A DNA stretch of 24,896 nt, from contig NW_003546249.1 of NCBI RefSeq assembly GCF_000090795.2, forward strand, positions 1-24,896, in the 5' to 3' direction. Origin of the DNA: Amphimedon queenslandica. Taxonomy: Eukaryota; Porifera; Demospongiae; Haplosclerida; Niphatidae. Both the position numbers and the translations under genes were made by a program. Below the pieces are notes generated by a model. The model was not told the origin of the DNA, searched no databases, and was given only the letters and a program-made list of their open reading frames with translations. This document shows positions 20,277 through 24,896 of this stretch, in pieces; the stretch's first letter is position 1, and each line of letters starts with the position of its first letter.

Positions 20277-20320
20277 CAGTAGACTTTCAGTGATATAGAT
20301 GACCTTGGTCTGGCACCATT
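20277..20320 (+). repeat. Terminal inverted-repeat end of a pogo/Tigger element
   Basis: Directly after TA (20275-20276) comes CAGTAGACTTTCAGTGATAT and then GACCTTGGTCTGGCACCATT. This closely resembles known pogo/Tigger ends (CAGTAGACTCTC…, followed by a GACCTTGGTCTGG-like block). The facing end was not found in the window. Position and orientation fit the 3' end of the transposase relic just to the right. Confidence 0.55.
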
Positions 20321-20740
20321 CAGGATAATTAAAAATCCTAGTAAAATAAATAAGGCCACACTTTCAGCCCCACCTTCACCCAGGCCTACTCAAGTTAACA
20401 GCTGCTTTGCACCTTAAAAATTTTAAAAATACTCATAGGTCTTCTAATGATGTGTTTTCTGGTACAGCAGTGTAATAAAAGTGTGTAATAAAAGGACATT
20501 CATTTTTTAAAACTATTTTGGAAATCCAATTAATCCAATCCAATCGTGTGAAGTAACAGGACACAAGATATGAGGATAGATTGGTGGTGCCATGTTTTTA
20601 CAAATTTCCAGGACAAGAGTATTGTATTACAGGCAAAAACACAATTGCCAAGAAATGATATACTATATATATGTACTGTACATATATTGTGTAGCACTGT
20701 GCATATGTTGCATGTTTTCTAATCTATACTCATGTTCATG

Positions 20741-21176
20741 CATGGTACTGTCATGTCTTTTAAAATATGTTAAGTGAATTTGTTTGAAGCTGTTATTTTT
20801 CTTCTCAGCTGCTAAAACATGTAGTGGCTTTAGAATTGCTGCGTTAAATAAGGTTTTTCCTCTTTGATAGTCCAGCCATACTAAGCATTGCTCAAACATG
20901 TAAGCAGTTTCACTATGGCTGATGACATTAACAGCGTCATCAAGTGACTCATTACTGTCACAGTCATGACAGACTCAGAGCAAGCTGAAAATTTCAGAAA
21001 GAGTCAACTTTTGACCGCCATTTAATTCAAATACAATGTGCTGAAAATACTTTCTTGAATTGAGATATGTTCCTTGTTGCTTTGACTTCACTGAAGTTGA
21101 CATCAAAGGTCTGAACCTAATTATCATGTCTAGTATATACATCTCTGTTTTTGCTGCAGTTAAAAGTGGTCATTGT
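20741..21176 (-). pseudogene. C-terminal part of a pogo/jerky-like transposase
   Basis: On -, one frame runs from about 21176 with a single internal TGA near 20980. It reads KYFQHIVFELNGGQKLTLSE, then SNESLDDAVNVISHSETAYM, MFEQCLVWLDYQRGKTLFNA and LKPLHVLAAEKK, and ends KQIHLTYFKRH near 20745. The tail resembles the jerky/Tigger C terminus (variable acidic region, a helix with MF-CL-W, and a final K-Q-x-x-I/L-T-D-F-F-K-like motif), with a change in the last motif (TYFK). The DDE catalytic core, which should lie further right, was not recognised. A pogo-type end at 20277 supports the assignment. Confidence 0.5.
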
Positions 21177-22557
21177 AGCTTCAGTGTTATCCTTCAAAAT
21201 GATAAGAGAATCATTTGTGTTTGCTTCTTAAAAAGAAGCAGTAAAGCACTAGTTATTTTTGAATGATTGCCAGAGTATATATTTGCCACGGTCAACACTT
21301 GCGTCTTGGATAGCTCAGAAGTTAAAATATCTTCTGCCAAGACTTCCTGAAAGTGCTTTGAGGAATTTCTTCCCATGATTAGGCAACAAGACGAGACACT
21401 TGTAGCATGTGAATGGTTTTGACGAAATTGACAATATCTAGGTCAATATCTAGGTCAAGTGAAAGACTTCTGATACCATACTGTTTACAGAAATGGTGCT
21501 TCCAGGTCATGTCCATAAATTAAAAGGGGCTTATAGACATTTTGGTTTTAATGATGTTCATCGTAATATTTATAGTTACATAATGATATTCATTGATAAT
21601 GAATGATTTCTCACAATGACAATAATGGTACATAAATGCACTGTGCTTACAAAAAGAGCTGGTTATTATAAGGAACTTGCAGCAGAAAAGGAAATTGTAA
21701 AGGAAAATGAAAATTTTTTGACACTAAGTGACCCAAAGAGTAATGTTTTTGAAGTGTAAAGACTTGTGGAAATCAGAATTAGAAAAGTGAGATGATAATC
21801 GACTGCCAGAGTGGTAGATTATGTAAGTCATCCCAGGGCAATGTTTTGTACTTGGTCCTTTGAAAAGGATATGATAAAAAGTAGCAATTATGGTCACCAG
21901 CTGAAGATATTATGGCCTAAGCAATATGGTAGAGCTCATCACTTTGCCACTCCATGTATTTAACTGAGTTATTGCAGAGGTTTTACAAGGAACCACAACT
22001 ATGTGGGATAGTTCTAATGGATATTAGTGCATTACAATTAGCTCTTAAATCCAGTTTAGTGTGTGACATTCTCTGTAGACATAAAACATGCATTCCTTTT
22101 CATTGCCATACTTTTAACTATCTCTTAGAATAATAGACATCCTGTCCCTTGTCAGCAAGGAAGGCTGTTTGTGAGAAATGATGTTGCTTCAGAGCACTTT
22201 GAGGCTTGCTTCTTTGCATTCTACAATAGATTTAGTGAAGCTTGTTGTGTAGTTGTTCCTGTTTACATGTAAAGTTATGTTGCCTTCCACCAGAAGTCTT
22301 ACTGTGCTGACACAGCTGGTTAGCTATAATGTGCATGTATGATGTCACATTAGCTTTTTAAATTCATGAATAGGAAACTTAACAGAATTTAGTATCTATT
22401 TTAAAGCCTGCATGAATAATTTGTCATGGAAGCATAGGGTTCAATTTTACTTTTGTCTGTGGCATGATAAATGACATTAGAGTCCTAAAAGTAATGATAA
22501 AAAGTAACTATGATTGTGTAATACCGTCCAGTGCTTCATTAGCTATCAACCTAGATC
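21177..22557. other. No confident gene; a short coding-like stretch near 21630-21760
   Basis: On +, 21641-21760 reads KRAGYYKELAAEKEIVKENE and LTLSDPKSNVFEV before a stop, coding-like but unidentified. CTAGGTCAATAT occurs in a small direct duplication at about 21437-21465. I looked for the pogo catalytic core on - and did not find it. The rest is AT-rich and featureless. Confidence 0.35.
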
Positions 22558-22671
22558 ATCTGAAAATATCTTGGTAAGTTTTGATGGCAGTTGCCTCAAA
22601 AGTGTTTCCCTGTCAGCACCGCACAGTGAAATCCACTCTACTTTATCTTTCATTGTTTTCAGTGGCCATGC
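22558..22671 (-). CDS. Possible terminal exon of an unidentified gene
   Basis: On -, after an AG at 22673-22672, an in-frame stretch reads AWPLKTMKDKVEWISLCGAD, then RETLLRQLPSKLTKIFSDDL and G before TGA. A stop codon lies immediately upstream in the same frame, so the stretch would have to be an exon. The first codon is in phase 0, which matches the phase-0 end of the exon at 23112-22936. The acceptor has a poor pyrimidine tract. No family is recognised. It could also be a relic of the neighbouring transposon. Confidence 0.25.
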
Positions 22672-22935
22672 CTATTATAGTAACACTACTAAATTATTTT
22701 CAAGATTTTTAATTTTACAAGAAAAGTTGCTCTGCACAACTTAATAGAGTCTAACAAGGAATCTAAGCGTCTTGCCACTGCATTCTTTTTTGTCATACAC
22801 GTGTCAAATTTCTATCACATTGCTATTCAAAACATCTGATATCCTTAACAATTAGTGTACCTAATCATTAACTAACTATTTGTGTATTACATTTTTAATA
22901 TACATGCTTGTAACTGATCTATTTCGATTACTTAC

Positions 22936-23112
22936 AAAAGTGGGGGGAGGACACTGCATGACTCGCAAAGATTTATCAGGATCAATTACATTATCAGTGA
23001 TTACATCAATGATAGATGAGTTTAATGCTGTCTTTCGTTTTTCCATATCCTTAACTGACATACATAGTCGTGCTCTTTTCCTTTTTAATGCTACCTTCAA
23101 TGATTTAGACAG
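22936..23112 (-). CDS. Likely internal exon (59 codons) of an unidentified gene
   Basis: On -, an acceptor (ATATACATTTAG) is followed by exactly 177 bases with no stop: LSKSLKVALKRKRARLCMSV, KDMEKRKTALNSSIIDVITD, NVIDPDKSLRVMQCPPPTF. A strong donor GTAAGT follows directly (22935 down). Both ends are phase 0. The sequence begins basic and helical (KRKRAR, MEKRK) and becomes mixed. The clean exon length, splice sites and lack of lesions differ from the relics around it, so it may belong to a live gene. I do not recognise the family. Confidence 0.4.
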
Positions 23113-23171
23113 CTAAATGTATATCAATTCCTTATTTAGCTAGATCACAGTAGTAGTGGGAGATGATGAAC

Positions 23172-23225
23172 CTGCAGTAGCTTTCTTGGCAGAGTACCAT
23201 CTGTATAGCAGCTCTTTCGGGATGG
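23172..23225 (-). CDS. Possible small upstream exon (18 codons)
   Basis: On -, a good pyrimidine-rich acceptor (GTTCTCTTCTGCATAG) precedes PSRKSCYTDGTLPRKLLQ, ending CTGCAG then GTTCAT, a weak donor. An intron of 59 nt would join it in phase 0 to the exon at 23112. The short intron suits a sponge-like gene, but the donor is poor and the exon very small. Confidence 0.22.
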
Positions 23226-24069
23226 CTATGCAGAAGAGAACATTATTTATAGCTGCTGGTCTGTTTACATTAGCAATTACACTCTGAATAGTCACAGATA
23301 AAGACATACAGCTGCAGATAACCGTTAATCTAATATGAAGAATACATAGATCAATGATAGGAAAGACTGTGTGAAATGAACATAGTGTGGAAACACAGTA
23401 AATCCAGTATGGGATACATAATGTGAATTAGTAAATAAACAAAATTTCTATGAAATAGGGTTGTCAACAATAAAAGAAACAAGATGGTTAAGTTTATTCG
23501 TAAGAATGAATATTAGTTCCATTTACAATAATTTAATTAATATAAAAATTATGTAAAACAGTAGCATAAAAATTTCAACCCTAATTAGCAGAAAATGACA
23601 ACAAGCAATGTGGCAGACTACAATACTAATTAATAATAATTATGACTTTTTACCTCTACTGTAGTGCAATTATATAACTTTATAATAAAGATTGTGATAA
23701 AGACATGAAGTAGCTTTTCCAGCTATAGTCTCACCACTGCCCTTCACTACCGGCAGGGGAATGGTCTGAAGACACTCAGGTTAAAAATGTGTGTTTCATG
23801 CAAAGAAATCCACATCTCAATCAGGATGCTGAAACTACATGTAGGACAATTAGTCATGTGACCAAAGAGCTCTGTTTAAGATAAAAGAAGAATGATGACC
23901 AAATAAAGGCAGGAAGGAGCCTGTAACAGTCCCTGGACTTCTTTATCAATGATTAAAAGTATGCTGCTTGCTACAATGATGCCATCGCACTTATGACTAC
24001 TGTCATGTAAAGTCATGAACAATAAGTAAATATTATGGTATTCTGTGAAAAGCTGCTGCTTTCAATTCT
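23226..24069. other. No gene seen
   Basis: AT-rich sequence, especially 23450-23700, with no coding frame, inverted ends or RNA motifs I can support. Confidence 0.4.
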
Positions 24070-24262
24070 GGGAGACGTCAGGAAGCTTTTTTCTTGTCTT
24101 CTTTTAGCTGCAAATCCTCTCCATTTGTTTTCACTGATCTGATCTTCTCTGTCACATGATGTCTAGCCAACCATGTGGTCTTCTTTGCACTAATTATTAC
24201 AAAGGGGCCTTTATAGCATGGGGCTGAATGGTGCTTGGCCCCCTCCTTGAGCCCTTGGCTGA
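24070..24262 (-). other. Coding-like stretch, unidentified
   Basis: On -, 64 codons between stops read SVFSQGLKEGAKHHSAPCYK, GPFVIISAKKTTWLARHHVT and EKIRSVKTNGEDLQLKEDKK before a TGA. Composition is convincingly protein-like, with a YKGPFVI block reminiscent of small beta-barrel (SH3-like) tails of some integrases, though I cannot assign it. A TTTTCAG acceptor near 24252 could start it as an exon. It might be a further exon of the gene at 22.5-23.2 kb or a retroelement scrap. Confidence 0.25.
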
Positions 24263-24330
24263 AAACTGATCAATGATCAACAGGACATACATTTAAACCA
24301 TAAAATTAAATTAAGCCCAACATACACTAT

Positions 24331-24371
24331 GCAACTTTTTGTATGCAACACTGTTGCATACAACAAGTTGC
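24331..24371. repeat. 41-nt near-perfect palindrome at a Harbinger-type end
   Basis: The left arm GCAACTTTTTGTATGCAACA pairs with the 20 bases after a central C (complement GCAACTTGTTGTATGCAACA), one mismatch in 20. The inner 21 bases (24341-24361) are perfect. Related TGCAACATGTTGCA words follow at about 24370, 24403 and 24441-24454, the last a perfect 14-bp palindrome. These look like subterminal protein-binding sites of a DNA transposon; the MADF gene starts 145 bases downstream. Confidence 0.65.
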
Positions 24372-24515
24372 AACATGTTTCTTGAATATTCTTTGACCCT
24401 TTCAACATGTTGCATACAATAGAAAACCTTTTTATTTTCTTGCAACATGTTGCATGAAACTTCAGAGGTTGCAATGGCGATGGCCAGGACTGTAATTATC
24501 AGTCATAAATATAAA

Positions 24516-24896
24516 ATGGCCGCTTGGACTGTGCCAAAGGTGTCTGAATTGATAGAGTTGCTGCAGCAATACCCTTGTCTTTATGATACTAAAAAACAAA
24601 TCATATCGGAATAGAGATATAAAGGGAAAGGCTCTCACATAAATTGCAACTGTATTAAAACAATCAGGTGAGTCGACTCAATGATTCAGCATGGTCAGTA
24701 GCCAGTCTAAAACTATAATTTGTAGAGGTAGAGGTTCTTAAAAAAATAAGAAGTATTAGAACACAATATTGCCGGGAAAGGTAGAAGTTTATGAAGAGAC
24801 CCACTGGCACAGGGAGTGATGATGTGTACGAACCAAAATGGCCACATTTCAAACAATTACAGTTTCTTGACGATTACATTTCAGCAAGAAAGACTA
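24516..24896 (+). pseudogene. MADF-domain protein of a Harbinger-type transposon, broken, runs off the edge
   Basis: ATG at 24516 starts MAAWTVPKVSELIELLQQYP, then CLYDTK, the first helix and P-C-L-(Y/W)-D block of a MADF (Myb/SANT-like) domain. A one-base shift in a run of A at about 24592-24598 moves to SYRNRDIKGKALT, then TAA where Glu is usual, then IATVLKQS. A canonical donor GTGAGT (24668) and acceptor TTTGTAG (24725) define a 58-nt intron that rejoins in frame (QS-E-VEVLKK). Exon 2 continues KIRSIRTQYCRER, a TAG, then KRPTGTGSDDVYEPKWPHF and QFLDDYISARKT at the window edge. This is the DNA-binding partner gene found beside the transposase in Harbinger/PIF elements. Two stops and one shift make it a pseudogene. 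A host MADF-BESS gene is a less likely alternative because of the palindromic end just upstream. Confidence 0.7.

Noticed and set aside
1..24896. tRNA, rRNA, viral or toxin genes
   Set aside because: I looked for tRNA A/B boxes with a paired acceptor, rRNA-like conserved cores and viral structural or toxin motifs and found none I could support.

Overview
The window looks like AT-rich intergenic or heterochromatin-like DNA from an early-branching animal, most likely a demosponge (an Amphimedon-type genome). The basis is the mix of transposon families, an apparent spliced intron of about 58 nt (24668-24725), and CR1-type LINE proteins with a PHD-like finger. The species is inference from family resemblance. 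There are no bacterial-style operons, no rRNA and no tRNA I can support. I could not confirm one intact host gene. Almost all readable coding signal belongs to broken transposable elements, and the few other coding-like stretches are fragmentary.

Layout, left to right. (1) 190-1290: broken coding sequence on + of unknown family. (2) 1314-5335: a P-superfamily (THAP9-like) transposase relic on -, split by a 2.2-kb hAT element (1485-3669) that carries an exact 8-bp target duplication. (3) 5380-12658: a 7.3-kb Foldback-like MULE. Its two ends are inverted minisatellite arrays of a 9/18-bp unit capped by a matching end sequence of about 39 bp. A transposase relic lies inside on - (about 9908-7739), with a FAR1/FLYWCH-like N terminus, MULE core, SWIM finger and C-terminal PHD finger. 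(4) 13080-13744 and 14451-14767: unidentified coding-like fragments. (5) 15857-19199: a CR1-like LINE on -, with ORF1, endonuclease and reverse transcriptase all decayed, and a TA-flanked MITE inserted between ORF1 and the endonuclease. (6) 20277-21176: the 3' end of a pogo/Tigger (jerky-like) element on -. (7) 22558-23225 and 24070-24262: possible exons of an unidentified gene on -. (8) 24331-24896: the 5' part of a Harbinger-type unit with a near-perfect 41-nt palindrome and a spliced, broken MADF gene running off the right edge.

The elements form a layered record of insertions. The hAT is younger than the P-like gene it splits, a MITE is younger than the LINE, and the MULE lies immediately upstream of the P-like gene. 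Each identified transposase or reverse-transcriptase frame has stops or frameshifts, and two transposases have also lost a catalytic residue (hAT second Asp to Asn, MULE third Glu to Lys). The most unusual object is the MULE with tandem-repeat inverted termini, an architecture resembling Drosophila FB-NOF.
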